Below, piece by piece: positions 37,218-47,125 of a stretch of DNA of 64,000 nucleotides. The first letter of the stretch is position 1. Each line of letters starts with the position of its first letter. The translations under genes were made by a program, and so were the position numbers. The notes below the pieces were generated by a model. That model worked only from the letters and a program-made list of their open reading frames with translations, had not been told where the DNA came from and ran no database searches. The DNA comes from Pseudomonas gingeri (GTDB taxonomy: Bacteria; Pseudomonadota; Gammaproteobacteria; Pseudomonadales; Pseudomonadaceae): positions 707,229 to 771,228 of the forward strand of contig NZ_JACAOS010000001.1 in NCBI RefSeq assembly GCF_013386165.1, written 5' to 3'.

Positions 37218-38584
37218 GATCGTGTCCCAGGAAGTGGTGTAACTGAACCAACCGAAGGCGCCCTGCGGGCGAAAGAGGTTGGTCATCGTGGTTTTTGGCT
37301 AACGTTGTGTTTGCGAAGACCTAACGAACACCAGGAAAACCACGATGACCAAATCCACTATCGCATTGACCGAGCTGGTTGAGAAAGGGGCAGACGCCGA
37401 TCTGCTCAAGCAAATGATTCAGTTCGTTGCCCAGCGCATGATGGAGCTCGATGTCGAAGGCCTCTGCGGCGCCGGCTTCGACGTCAAAAGCCCAGACCGG
37501 GTGAACAGCCGCAACGGCTATCGGGATCGCCTGTGGCAAACCCGCGCCGGAGACGTTGATCTCAAGATCCCCAAGCTGCGCCAAGGCAGCTATTTCCCTG
37601 GCTTCCTTGAACCTCGGCGCACCGCCGAGAAAGCCATGGCCGCAGTGATTCAGGAAGCCTATATCCAGGGTGTTTCAACTCGCTCCGTAGACGAGTTGGT
37701 CAAGGCCATGGGCATGACCGGTATCTCCAAGAGCCAGGTCTCGCGACTGGCCGGCGAGATTGACGAGCGTGTCAACGCGCTCCTGGATCGCCCACTTGAA
37801 GGTGACTGGCCCTACCTCTGGATAGATGCCACCTACGTCAAAGTACGGGAGGCCGGGCGTATTGTGTCGGTCGCCGTCATAATCGCCGTGGCGGTGAACA
37901 CCAATGGTGGCCGGGAAATCCTGGGCATGCGCGTCGGTCCCTCGGAAGCTGAGCCATTCTGGACGGACTTCCTGCGAAGCCTGATGCGACGTGGCTTGCG
38001 CGGTGTAAAGCTGGTGATCTCTGATGCCCACGAAGGGCTCAAAGCGGCCGTATTCAAAGTGTTTCATGCGACCTGGCAACGCTGCCGGGTATACTTCATG
38101 CGCAACGCCATGGCCCAAGCGCACCATGGCGGCGGCCTTGCTGCGCAAGGTGTTCGCCCAGGACAGCCGAACCGAATGCCATCAGCAATGGCGCCTGGTA
38201 GCGGATCAGTTACGGGAAAAGTACCCCAAGGTCGCCGTACTCATGGACGGCTGCGAGGATGAAGTGCTGGCCCACATGGCGTTCCCTAAGGCGCACCGGC
38301 AACAGTTGCACAGCACGAACCCGCTGGAACGGCTCAACGTCGAGATCAAGCGCCGTACGGAAGTGGTGGGTATCTTCCCGAACGATCCAGCCATTACACG
38401 GCTGGTCGGGGCGATGCTGCTGGAGCAGAACGACGAGTGGTGCCTGCAACGGCGCTATATGCAGTTGGAGGCTTTCGAGGCGGTCAGCGATAATCCGCAG
38501 GCCAAGCTGTCGGCCGTGATCAACTAAACGGCAAACTCAGTGGCCAGAGCCATGATGAGTTACACCACTTCCTGGTACACGATC
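37218..38584 (+). mobile_element. IS256-family insertion sequence (defective)
   Basis: A 1.37-kb element is bounded by inverted repeats of about 27 bp that share GGAAGTGGTGTAACT (left 37230-37244, right 38558-38572, inverted). It holds one transposase gene, which is frameshifted. No clear target duplication flanks it. Confidence 0.85.
37345..38527 (+). pseudogene. IS256-family (Mutator type) transposase, frameshifted
   Basis: The first 265 residues read normally ([25 protein letters not shown]..., [15 protein letters not shown] with the first catalytic Asp, [12 protein letters not shown] with the second). Near 38105-38130 the frame shifts. The rest, with the final Glu region (STNPLERLNVEIKRRTEVVGIFPND), continues in another frame to 38527. 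About 20 residues normally between WQRC..FMRNA and FAQD are missing, so a deletion caused the shift. The enzyme should be inactive. Confidence 0.88.
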
Positions 38585-38701
38585 CTCGCCCATCACCGTC
38601 TGATGTGATCGATCAAGTTGCGTGCTCGCACTCGTGCAAACGTACGACAAAGTCGGATGCGCCCAAGTTTCATCTCATTGTCTTAGGAGGGGAAAATAGA
38701 C

Positions 38702-38815
38702 GAAACAGAGCGTGATCGACTCTTCGAGCGATTCCATAGCCGTGGAAATGACCTGGAAGCAGGGCTGGGGTTGACCATCGTCCAAGGCGGTGCAGGCGAT
38801 TGGGGAAGAAGCTAA
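38702..38815 (+). pseudogene. Fragment of a sensor histidine kinase
   Basis: A 37-codon frame reads ETERDRLFERFHSRGNDLEA then GLGLTIVQ, the F and G2 boxes of a histidine kinase ATPase domain, before running into unrelated sequence and a stop. No start codon or upstream domain is present. It is a relic cut by neighbouring rearrangements. Confidence 0.55.
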
Positions 38816-39016
38816 ACAATTACGCTGACTGAAAGTTGGGTGAGCGCAGGCTTGAGAGGCTAGTTTTTAGGCCGGTAGCGGTCAGCCGTGCGCGGCGGAA
38901 TCGGCCAAGAGCAGACCTTCGTGGTGAACAGCGAAGTAGTCGCTTCAGGCTGAAAGCGGAAGTGCAGGATCGGTGTCAGCCGCCAGCGCTCACGGGGCGG
39001 TAGTCTATTTTTCCCT

Positions 39017-40966
39017 TCATGGCACAGGCAACACCTCCTCCTCTATGAACCACTTGCTCTTTCTGATGCTCTCCAGCGCAGCGTCTGGGTTTTCCGACCA
39101 GAGCACTAGCGCCAAGCTCTCGCGCGCCCGGCTGCAGGTGACGTACAAGAGCCTCAAGCTTCGGTCAATGGTTGTCTCCTTCTTAGCATCGACGTTGCTC
39201 ACGTCATTTTTGCTGAGATCCTTCGCACCAAACAACTTGTCGTAAGAGATTTGGAAGCTACCTGCTTCACTGTCGTCCATCACGACCATCACGTGAGGAA
39301 ACTCGGAACCCTTTACGACCTGATGCGTGGCGAGGTCTGTTTTTCCGGCTAAGTAGTTTCGGTAGCGCGCTAGCTCCTCCCAAGGGGCAGCAAATAGAGC
39401 ACACCATCCGCGTCGCATTCGAGTCTCCGACGGTTCCTTTGTGCGCGGAGGAGGCGCAGCAGGCGCGGGCGAATTGTCACTGAAGGCTGCCACTAAACGA
39501 GAATCTACTTCGAACAGTCGCGCTTCCAACACTGACTCCAGAATCTCCCTCACCGTGGCACTGGGTTTGGAACTGACCGTCGCAAAGCTCGAGATAGCTT
39601 GGAGCATTTCCATCGTGCGCAATCGTCTAGTCGCACCATCCTCTGGCAAAGAATTCAGGCTGCCATTCCGTCTCAGAACCTCCGTAGCCGCAAACTCGTT
39701 GATGCATCCGTCAGCTTCGACGCAAGCAGCTAGTTCCATCAATTCCTCTAACAACAGCCGCGCTACGGTTGGGCCTTTGTTCTCACCGCTTCCCTGTGGC
39801 GCCGCAGCGTTAGGGTCTAGGAGATCCATGGCTCGGTAAGCTTGGAGAAACCCCCCGCGAGTGGCGACAAGCTTGTGCTCAAGCGCAAGGATTTGGTGTC
39901 CCCGCGTTCTCCAGACGGTAGATGAAGTTGCGTCAGCCATGAGCTCGGCGCACAGTTCCTCCTTCTTTACTTTCTCATCAGAGCCGAGCTTCGCATCCCC
40001 CACAAACACTCGTACAACTCCGCCAGTTTTTTCCGTACGTGGATGCTGTTTGACACCAGTAGGTTGCTGCGTGCGGCCCTCATGCTCCGCCTCCCAAATC
40101 TTGTTTATCAGCGCAACGATTCGCTGTTGGCTGCGATGGTTCATCTGCAGCTCGGGACGACCCCACCCTTCTGGCACCAGTCCAGGCAGGTCTAAATGGC
40201 CATCCGTGTAGATTCGTTGCCGATGGTCACCCAACAACCCCAAAGTAAGTCCGTTCCCCTGTGGAGTGGCAACCTCCATCAACGCATCTAGGACGCCCTT
40301 CATTGTGTCTTGCGACTCGTCGATGAGGACTATCGGATGACGGTCTCTTAATATGGTTCGGAGAGTCGGCCTGTTCGCCAGCAGCCAAGACGCGGCATCC
40401 AGAACGTGTCTATGTTGGATTGCCCCTGAACCATACCTGTTCCGGTCCGGGTGGTAGATGAACTTCTCAGTAGTACGAAATTCTTCGATGTCCTGCTCAA
40501 TCTCTGCGAAGTTTGTTTCATCAGTGGCGCTGATCCCTCTTACCTTCTGGGAGGCTTCGAGCCTCTCCCGTTCCAATTGCTTCGTCTTGACTGCGATAAG
40601 GGCCTCTCTAATGTCGTCGTCAAACCCACCAATCAACTCCCAGCAGAAGGAGTGAATGGTCGAGACATTAACAAGGTCGTTATTACCCAAGCGTCCGTTG
40701 ATTACGGAGACAGCATTCTTGGTGAACGTAATCACTCGAATAGAACGACCAAGTAGCCGAAGGTTTCTCGCGAGTTCACCCCCAGAGTCATGGGGAACCA
40801 CACCCGTGAGCCGACGTAGAACCTCAACTAACGTCCTAGTCTTCCCGGATCCCGCGCCTGCAAACAGGAAGAAGCTGCGACCTGGCTTTTCCGTAAGATA
40901 GCCACAGATTTCCTCGACGACACCAGCATCGCGCTCATTACCATTGCGAATCAACCCGACGCTCAC
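39017..40966 (-). CDS. UvrD/Rep-like helicase, Gabija GajB-like
   Basis: The 649-residue superfamily 1A helicase has Walker A (AGAGSGKTRTLVEVL, residues 36-43), motif II (VLIDESQDTMKGV), motif IV region (NHRSQQRIVALI), motif V (VVKGSEFPHVMVVMD) and motif VI (LYVTCSRARESLALVLW). It is longer than typical GajB (about 500). Its start overlaps the stop of the OLD-nuclease gene by 4 bases, the gajA-gajB order of the Gabija anti-phage system. In Gabija the helicase subunit senses or processes DNA and works with the nuclease. Other OLD-plus-helicase systems are possible. Confidence 0.8.
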   Translation of the reverse strand: MSVGLIRNGNERDAGVVEEICGYLTEKPGRSFFLFAGAGSGKTRTLVEVLRRLTGVVPHDSGGELARNLRLLGRSIRVITFTKNAVSVINGRLGNNDLVNVSTIHSFCWELIGGFDDDIREALIAVKTKQLERERLEASQKVRGISATDETNFAEIEQDIEEFRTTEKFIYHPDRNRYGSGAIQHRHVLDAASWLLANRPTLRTILRDRHPIVLIDESQDTMKGVLDALMEVATPQGNGLTLGLLGDHRQRIYTDGHLDLPGLVPEGWGRPELQMNHRSQQRIVALINKIWEAEHEGRTQQPTGVKQHPRTEKTGGVVRVFVGDAKLGSDEKVKKEELCAELMADATSSTVWRTRGHQILALEHKLVATRGGFLQAYRAMDLLDPNAAAPQGSGENKGPTVARLLLEELMELAACVEADGCINEFAATEVLRRNGSLNSLPEDGATRRLRTMEMLQAISSFATVSSKPSATVREILESVLEARLFEVDSRLVAAFSDNSPAPAAPPPRTKEPSETRMRRGWCALFAAPWEELARYRNYLAGKTDLATHQVVKGSEFPHVMVVMDDSEAGSFQISYDKLFGAKDLSKNDVSNVDAKKETTIDRSLRLLYVTCSRARESLALVLWSENPDAALESIRKSKWFIEEEVLPVP

Positions 40967-43257
40967 AGGTAAACCTCCGATTCAAGATTGAGCTGCTCTT
41001 GGAGCCATTCAAGTGCGTCAGCGATATATTTCGGGCAAGTAATGACTTCACCCGAAGCAATTTTCTCGAAAATCGTTGCAGAAAAGTCTCCTTTGCTGAA
41101 CTTACCATGCATCAGCGTGTGGAGCTTTTTCGCCAAATCGGCATTGGATTCCGCGCCGGTCACTGTTGTCACGACCTTGCCAAGTGCTCCAGTAGGCTTC
41201 TTTATCTTCACCCCCTCTGGGCTGAACTTCTCCTTACCCAACTCCTTGAACCATGAAATGTTTGAAAGGATCAGGGAGTCTTCGAAGGAACTCGGCCAAC
41301 AGTTATCAGCCTCTTTCACAGGTAACTGCCACGTGAATCTGACCTTGCAGTCAGCCACCTCGCTCCAGACTAAACGGGCCTCTTGGGGTTCCTTGAAATC
41401 ATCGAGCTCAGTGCACTTAGGGTGCCATGTCCTAAGCGTCGCGTTCCCACACTTCAGCCCTGGTTGCCCTTCATTGGCGACAGCAGTAAGAGTGATTTTG
41501 CTGTTAGCGTCTGAAGACTCTTGCACGGGGTCAATATCAGTAATGATCACCGTTGGAATTCTCAGACGCTCCACCAGCGGGCGAAGCCGATGAGCGTGGC
41601 TACCGCCGATATCAAGGAGCGACACGTACCGACTGCTCAGCGCTCCGAACTGTCGTTCTATGAATAGAGGAACCAGCATACGCTCCGCCGTCCCCTCAAC
41701 GAAAACTGCCGCATCTGCGAACAGAAGATCCGTGTGCTGCACACGGAAGTATCTCTCGGCGAAGATCCGCGTATCGTCATCGTCACCAAAAACGTCACCC
41801 ATATTCACAATTTCCGTGCTGGGCATCGCCACAGTTTTTGACTTGGCAACGCGCCGCAGGTACCGCAGGTGAGCAAAGCTCTGCGCATGCGCCAGGTGAC
41901 TAGAGTGCGTACTGATGAGTAATTGACTCTTCAACGAGCCAGGTTCTGTTGCCGTCGGACTGATTAGTTTGTGCGCTTTATCCGAAAAGATGCGCTGGAC
42001 CTGGACATGTAGGTGCGCCTCGGGCTCTTCAATCATCACAATATGGACTGGCGCAGGCGAGCCCTTTGTAGGATTCAGCCGCGCCGCCTTAAACGACACC
42101 AACTGATAACTCAAGGACTGAAGGTTTTGATAACCAAGGCCGATTGAGTATTCCGGCAGCAGATCATCCACAGAGTCCTTGCTCATGCGGTACTGAACTG
42201 CCGTACCGTGGTCGAGGAGATCCGCGGTTTGAATGCGCGTGCGGAAGTGAATTTCGTGCGGGTCATGGAGACCGGGATATCCCAGAATCTTGACGTCCTC
42301 AACCGACGGAGCTAGAGCATCTCGAATCTTCTGGTCGAGGTCGGCCTGAGCGTTCGCGACCGCTTCGACTAGATCAGCACGATGCCCATGACCAGTGGCA
42401 GCGATGTTCAGATGCTGTCGCGCAAACTTCAACAACTGATTGGAGAAGAGGCCCACACGATGCGGACCGGATCCGGAACGCGTGTCCGCTTCTTCAGTGC
42501 CTAACCCACGCTGCGCCGGTACGAAGTCCACTCGAACAAGCCGGGAAAGGTGGGTTCGGTCAACAGGCGTCGCGTTGGATGCCAGAACTTGAGCCTTGTA
42601 CACCTTACCCTTCTCGATGGGGTTGTTCTCCGCGTCCAGCTTGTAAACCTGAACGCGACCAAGGTCACTAGGGTACCGGAGCCAGAAGTCCAGAAGATCG
42701 ATGGGCCAGGCGTGCGAGGCTTTGTCCAAGTCCTTCACAGGAGCCCGGGCCTCACGATAGCGCCACGCAAGTCGCTGCAGTTCGTCAACAGACGAGGCCG
42801 GCTCCAACCGAAGGCGAACGCCGACCGCACCACCTGTCCAGTTGAATTTCGAAAGGAAGGGTGCGACGAAGTGATACATCCCTTCCTCGGCATTGAGCCA
42901 GAGGTCCAACGTTGGCATTGAAGATCGTAGCGTCACGAGCTGAGCGTCCCAGTCGTCGACGGACGAATCAGCTGTTGCAGGATCCTCGGCCAAGCCTTCC
43001 CAGAGTTTCCCTAGGGCTCTCAGAGCAGGCCACTGCGATAGGCTGATATCGAATGCCCCAAACGTCGGCGCATCCGAGAGGAACTGGCGAAGTGCGGTTA
43101 GGATTGACGTCTTCCCACTGTTGTTGGCTCCAACAAGAATCGTGGTTTTTTCGTCGACGTCGAGCTTGACTCTGGTAAGGCGTCGAAACTGACAGAGTTC
43201 GACGTGGCTGAGGGTAATGCTCCCAGAAGTGACTGAGGTAGGTGCTTTGTCGGTCAT
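40963..43257 (-). CDS. OLD-family ATPase/TOPRIM nuclease, Gabija GajA-like
   Basis: This 764-residue protein has an ABC-type ATPase domain with Walker A GANNSGKTS (residues 43-51), Walker B IVMIEEPEAHLHVQ and the H-loop LLISTHSSHLAHA. A C-terminal TOPRIM nuclease follows, with E in VFVEGTAERMLVPLFIE and D-x-D in VIITDIDP. This is the class 2 OLD arrangement that pairs with UvrD-like helicases. It is about 180 residues longer than the best-known GajA, with an insertion inside the ATPase part and a longer tail. It is first in a two-gene operon, between mobile elements. Confidence 0.83.
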   Translation of the reverse strand: MTDKAPTSVTSGSITLSHVELCQFRRLTRVKLDVDEKTTILVGANNSGKTSILTALRQFLSDAPTFGAFDISLSQWPALRALGKLWEGLAEDPATADSSVDDWDAQLVTLRSSMPTLDLWLNAEEGMYHFVAPFLSKFNWTGGAVGVRLRLEPASSVDELQRLAWRYREARAPVKDLDKASHAWPIDLLDFWLRYPSDLGRVQVYKLDAENNPIEKGKVYKAQVLASNATPVDRTHLSRLVRVDFVPAQRGLGTEEADTRSGSGPHRVGLFSNQLLKFARQHLNIAATGHGHRADLVEAVANAQADLDQKIRDALAPSVEDVKILGYPGLHDPHEIHFRTRIQTADLLDHGTAVQYRMSKDSVDDLLPEYSIGLGYQNLQSLSYQLVSFKAARLNPTKGSPAPVHIVMIEEPEAHLHVQVQRIFSDKAHKLISPTATEPGSLKSQLLISTHSSHLAHAQSFAHLRYLRRVAKSKTVAMPSTEIVNMGDVFGDDDDTRIFAERYFRVQHTDLLFADAAVFVEGTAERMLVPLFIERQFGALSSRYVSLLDIGGSHAHRLRPLVERLRIPTVIITDIDPVQESSDANSKITLTAVANEGQPGLKCGNATLRTWHPKCTELDDFKEPQEARLVWSEVADCKVRFTWQLPVKEADNCWPSSFEDSLILSNISWFKELGKEKFSPEGVKIKKPTGALGKVVTTVTGAESNADLAKKLHTLMHGKFSKGDFSATIFEKIASGEVITCPKYIADALEWLQEQLNLESEVYL

Positions 43258-43583
43258 ATCTATCCATAGACGTCAGGTTGAAGCAACCAACGAAATTGTG
43301 TGGTTGCAGATACATGCGAGGGCGCGATTGCGCCGTGCCGCCTGGCCTGACCAACCCCAGTCTCTCGACGAGCCCTCCCTTGAGATTTATAACGGAATTT
43401 CAAGGCGAAACCCAATCAGAAATACCGACCTTCTGGGACTAACCCTGCGACTTGAGCTTGATTTGCGTCACTGCACCAATGAGCAGATGTCGAGCTCAGA
43501 CTGAGGAACACTTCATTCATGAGCAAAGTCCGCAATCAGCAGAGCTGACATCCACATCGGTGCGGTGAATGGCCGCAATGGGT
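43258..43583. other. Upstream region of the OLD-nuclease operon
   Basis: About 325 bases should hold the promoter of the minus-strand operon. A plus-strand frame (43217-43504, 95 residues) crosses it. Its part beyond 43290 has protein-like composition (RNTDLLGLTLRLELDLRH), but its start lies inside the nuclease gene and has no ribosome-binding site. It may be the tail of an older disrupted gene. Confidence 0.35.
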
Positions 43584-43763
43584 CGATTCTGTTGAAAAAG
43601 TCGGTCTCGGCTTTCACGAAAGAAAAGTACGCGTCTGAGATTGAAATCCATATTTTGAGCAGAGGGTACAGGACTCAGATTTCACGTAGCAGCGTGCAAA
43701 AATGACGTTTTCACCGCTCAATGCATGGACCGCCAGCCCGGGTCGACTTTTTCAACAGAATCG
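43584..43763 (+). mobile_element. 180-bp miniature inverted-repeat element, copy 1
   Basis: The element is bounded by perfect 20-bp inverted repeats (CGATTCTGTTGAAAAAGTCG and its inverse). It has no gene. A second copy with the same orientation lies at 47126-47304; they differ by one inserted base near 43670 and little else. Such non-autonomous elements move with the transposase of a related IS, which is not in this window. Confidence 0.85.
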
Positions 43764-44071
43764 GTCGACTTCTGCCGGTCACGACAGGCAGAAACCGGCC
43801 ATGAGCGGACGTTCGCTAGAGGCGTTTTTGTGGCCAGAGTCGAGTACGAAGGCAAGGGTCCGTAACAGAAGAAACTGTCACTATAAAACAGCTTTAATCG
43901 AAGGATTTACGTGCCCCACACCAGTGAAAGAATTAAATATAGGAATTTCAGGAGGTTATGAGGATTTACGGACAAGTCGAGATGAATAATCCGAGTAACA
44001 GAGCATGGTGCCATTACGCCATTTCGCATGGTTGGTATATGCTCTCGTAAAGATCAATCTTAGGGGGCACT
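43764..44071 (+). other. Leader region of the kinase operon
   Basis: About 308 AT-rich bases lie between the miniature element and the kinase gene. Just outside the element, TTCTGCC...GGCAGAAA makes a short hairpin. AGGGGG lies six bases before the kinase ATG. No gene is seen; a promoter for the kinase operon should be here. Confidence 0.45.
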
Positions 44072-45181
44072 ATGAACGATGAACCGAACGCCGCTTATCG
44101 CTTAGAGGGTATTGATCTTGAGGATGGTTGGATAGTAGGCAAAAGAATTGTCACAGGTTCAGAGGGCGGCGGCTCAGGTGGTTTCTTTTCTGTATCCTAT
44201 GAGGTTCGTAGAAATGGCCAAGAAGCCTTCTTAAAAGCATTTGATATTGTTAAAGCACTTCAAATAGCAGCGCAACAGGGAAAAACGCTAATAACGGCGT
44301 TGCAAGAACAGGCTCAAGCTTTCAACTTTGAGACTGCATTGCACGATTTGTGCTTAGGTGCCAAAATGAGACGTGTTGTCAAAATCCTGGCCCATGGACA
44401 AGCAATTGTTCCAAGACTCGAGAACGAACAAATTTTCCAAATTCCATACATGATTATGGAGTTGGCGGACGGCGGAGATGTACGCGGATATATAGGAAAA
44501 ACACTTGCGATTGATATGGCACTAAAGCTTACTTATCTCAAGGATGTAGCGTCAGGCATACTACAGCTGCATAAGGCAAAGGTGGCTCATCAAGATCTTA
44601 AACCATCCAATGTAATGGTTTTTGGTAATGAAATGGCTAAAGTTGGCGATCTTGGCAGGGCGAGCAGTCAGGATCTTCCAAGTTTGCATGACTCCAGTAG
44701 CATTGCAGGCGATTGGAATTACGCACCGCCGGAGCAGCTATTTCAGCATCCGCTAGTTGACTGGATGGATCGGCGCATGCGTTGCGACCTTTATCAGTTT
44801 GCTTCTGTAGTTACATTTGTTTTTTTTGGGACGACGGTCAATCTAGAGCTTATTAGTAGACTTCCTAACCATGTTAAGCCTTTCGCGTGGCAAGGGGAGT
44901 CATCTTCTTATTCAAATTCATTACCTTTCTTTATAAACGCGTTTGACGAGGCGTTAATAGATTGGGAAAAACTATGCCCTGAGTGGCTGAGCAGTAGTTT
45001 GATAGATATAATAAGGCAGTGCGGAACGCCGGATTATACTCAGCGCGGGTGTCGAAAAACACTTAGGCAGTCAGTTCCCACTTTAGGCCTTGATCGATTC
45101 GTTAGCGAACTCCAACGACTGATTCTGAGAGCCAGTATTGAGGCTAGAAACACGTCAAGCAAGCAGGCAGATTCACAATGA
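44072..45181 (+). CDS. Hanks-type Ser/Thr protein kinase
   Basis: This 369-residue soluble kinase has a glycine loop (TGSEGGGSGGFFSVSYEV, residues 28-45), the ATP-binding Lys55 in FLKAFD, a catalytic loop HQDLKPSNVMV (173-183; HQD in place of HRD), a metal loop DLG (193-195; in place of DFG) and APPEQL in place of APE. Catalytic Asp, Lys and Asn are present, so it is probably active. A 30-residue insertion follows the VAIK-like lysine. The gene is AT-rich compared with the host and overlaps the next gene by 4 bases. Bacterial kinases of this sort in cargo regions are known in phage-defence systems; the target here is unknown. Confidence 0.85.
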   Translation: MNDEPNAAYRLEGIDLEDGWIVGKRIVTGSEGGGSGGFFSVSYEVRRNGQEAFLKAFDIVKALQIAAQQGKTLITALQEQAQAFNFETALHDLCLGAKMRRVVKILAHGQAIVPRLENEQIFQIPYMIMELADGGDVRGYIGKTLAIDMALKLTYLKDVASGILQLHKAKVAHQDLKPSNVMVFGNEMAKVGDLGRASSQDLPSLHDSSSIAGDWNYAPPEQLFQHPLVDWMDRRMRCDLYQFASVVTFVFFGTTVNLELISRLPNHVKPFAWQGESSSYSNSLPFFINAFDEALIDWEKLCPEWLSSSLIDIIRQCGTPDYTQRGCRKTLRQSVPTLGLDRFVSELQRLILRASIEARNTSSKQADSQ

Positions 45182-46872
45182 ACCCACTCGGTTTAAAACG
45201 CGATATAATTCCTATTTGGAAACCATCTTACGAAGCTGCTAAGTCGCCTGAGTTGCTCGCGGTGAAAAAGCAGGTTTCTCAGATTAAGGCGGAGGCTCAA
45301 TCGGAAACTGTACTAGCGGATTTTCTTAGCAATAAGAACCTTGGAACAGCCGCAGACCTATTGAATGCCTCGATGCTCGAGGGGAAGTCGGAGCTTTCGA
45401 TCATTGCCGCAGAGTATGTTATTAGCTCAAAGGAAAAGCTTCCTGCTTTAGAAGCAATCAGTCGAAAAGTGTTAGGCCTCAAACCGCTTGATACTCACCT
45501 CAATCATCTAAATGAAATTGCCGCTTTACGATCGAGACTGATCAATATGCCGCAAAATCCAATCGCATGGGTTGATTTGGCTCGTGCATATACCGTAATA
45601 AATGAAAGAGAGAAATCAGAAAAAGCAATGTGGGTAGCGCTGCGATATTCCAATAACCATCGTTGGATATCCCGTATGGCGGCTAGATTATTTGTGCACT
45701 ATGAGGAGCTAGGGAAAGCGCATCGAGTATTATTGTTAAATGAAAACTTGCGATCTGATCCTTGGTTACTGTCTACGGAATTAGCGGTGGCGAGGTTGGC
45801 AGGGCGACCATTAAAGAATTGGAATCAGGCTAAAAAGCTCGTCACGGCATCAATAAATCCAATTCATTTATCTGAGCTATCGAGCTCAATCGCCACTTCA
45901 GAAATTTTGGGGGGTGCTGACAAGAAAGCTCGTGCTTTTTTTAAACAGTCTCTGATTTCACCAACCAGTAACTCTTTGGCACAAATAAAGTGGGCAGATC
46001 GCTCGTACAAGCTAGGGTTTGGAAAGCAAATAGAGGCGACTCTTGCTCATTCCAACAACGCCTATGAAGCAAAATACTGGGAAGCGTATGAAAAGAAAAA
46101 TATGCAGTTAGCTCTAAAACACGCTGATGCCTGGTGGAAAGAAGAACCTTATTCCGTTTCTCCTCCGCGCGCAATCACATACCTAGCATCAATTGTTAAT
46201 GACATGCCGTTACTACTTAGATCCGCCAACATCGCTCTAAAAGCCAATCCTAGGGATATCGTTCTAAAATTAAATTATTTATTTGCTCAGATCAGTACCT
46301 TGGGATACGCCTCTTCAGTAGATAGTAAAACCTTAGAAAAGGTCACGCGCACTCTTAGAGCTATAATGCATGGCCCGGATAAAAGCGAAGCGGCTCATGC
46401 CATAGCTAATATTGGTATGCTTGCTTATAGGACGGGAGAGTTTGATCTAGGTAAGGCGTACTACGACCACGCTGAAGAATATTTTGAGAAGACGAAAAAC
46501 CCCTCTCGACTTTTTCTCCTGTTGAACCATCTCAGGGAAGCGTTGATAGCGGATTCTGAATGGTCTGGGTGTATAGTTTCGAGGATAAAAAATTTTATAT
46601 CTCAACCTCAACCTGTCATCTCCGCCGCTGGTGAGTATTATCTCAATAAAATAGAATTGTTGGAAAAGCAACCAGGAACATGGAAAAATAAATTTTCCAA
46701 TGTTTTCATAGACGATGAGACATCTGATGAAGCTGCCGAGCCTGCAAAAATATTGTCATTGGAAGAAGCTTCAAAAAAATTCTGGCTTCCTTCCGACTTC
46801 TACACTGCGAATGAAGCTCTTCAGTTATTGAAAACTGAGCGTGACAACTCTACAGTAAAGTCTAGAAAATAA
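45178..46872 (+). CDS. Large helical-repeat (TPR-like) partner of the kinase
   Basis: The 564-residue protein is entirely alpha-helical with TPR-like units (NPIAWVDLARAYTVINEREK, AHAIANIGMLAYRTGEFDLGKAYYDHAEEYF, and others). There is no signal peptide, membrane helix or catalytic motif. It is translationally coupled to the kinase (ATGA overlap) and shares its low GC, so the two entered together. It is probably the kinase's scaffold, substrate or sensor. I know no named family for it. The two-gene unit lies between two direct copies of a miniature element. Confidence 0.7.
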   Translation: MNPLGLKRDIIPIWKPSYEAAKSPELLAVKKQVSQIKAEAQSETVLADFLSNKNLGTAADLLNASMLEGKSELSIIAAEYVISSKEKLPALEAISRKVLGLKPLDTHLNHLNEIAALRSRLINMPQNPIAWVDLARAYTVINEREKSEKAMWVALRYSNNHRWISRMAARLFVHYEELGKAHRVLLLNENLRSDPWLLSTELAVARLAGRPLKNWNQAKKLVTASINPIHLSELSSSIATSEILGGADKKARAFFKQSLISPTSNSLAQIKWADRSYKLGFGKQIEATLAHSNNAYEAKYWEAYEKKNMQLALKHADAWWKEEPYSVSPPRAITYLASIVNDMPLLLRSANIALKANPRDIVLKLNYLFAQISTLGYASSVDSKTLEKVTRTLRAIMHGPDKSEAAHAIANIGMLAYRTGEFDLGKAYYDHAEEYFEKTKNPSRLFLLLNHLREALIADSEWSGCIVSRIKNFISQPQPVISAAGEYYLNKIELLEKQPGTWKNKFSNVFIDDETSDEAAEPAKILSLEEASKKFWLPSDFYTANEALQLLKTERDNSTVKSRK

Positions 46873-47125
46873 ATAAAAATCCGTTTAAGGGGGGGCGAGT
46901 GTTCTAGGCTGCTAAAGAGTTAAGCCTGGACGACAAAACAAGATTTTGACGCTGTATTACCTGAGGCGTGTCATTGCTTCAGGTACCTGCCTTTATGGAA
47001 GTAGTGCTGTCAATTTACCTAGAACGACCTAGGTTCTGTAGACGTCCTCACGAGTTATAGATTAGAACCAACCATTCGTGATTGACCGATTCTGGCTGAA
47101 ACTGTCGTGAGCGGCAGCTATTGGC

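Noticed and set aside
43217..43504. 95-residue plus-strand gene upstream of the OLD nuclease
   Set aside because: Its start lies within the nuclease gene and lacks a ribosome-binding site. The tail is protein-like but too short to support.
43584..43763. The miniature element as a Tn3-derived (TIME) element
   Set aside because: Its ends do not begin with the GGGG motif or show the 38-bp ends of Tn3-family elements. The parent family is left open.
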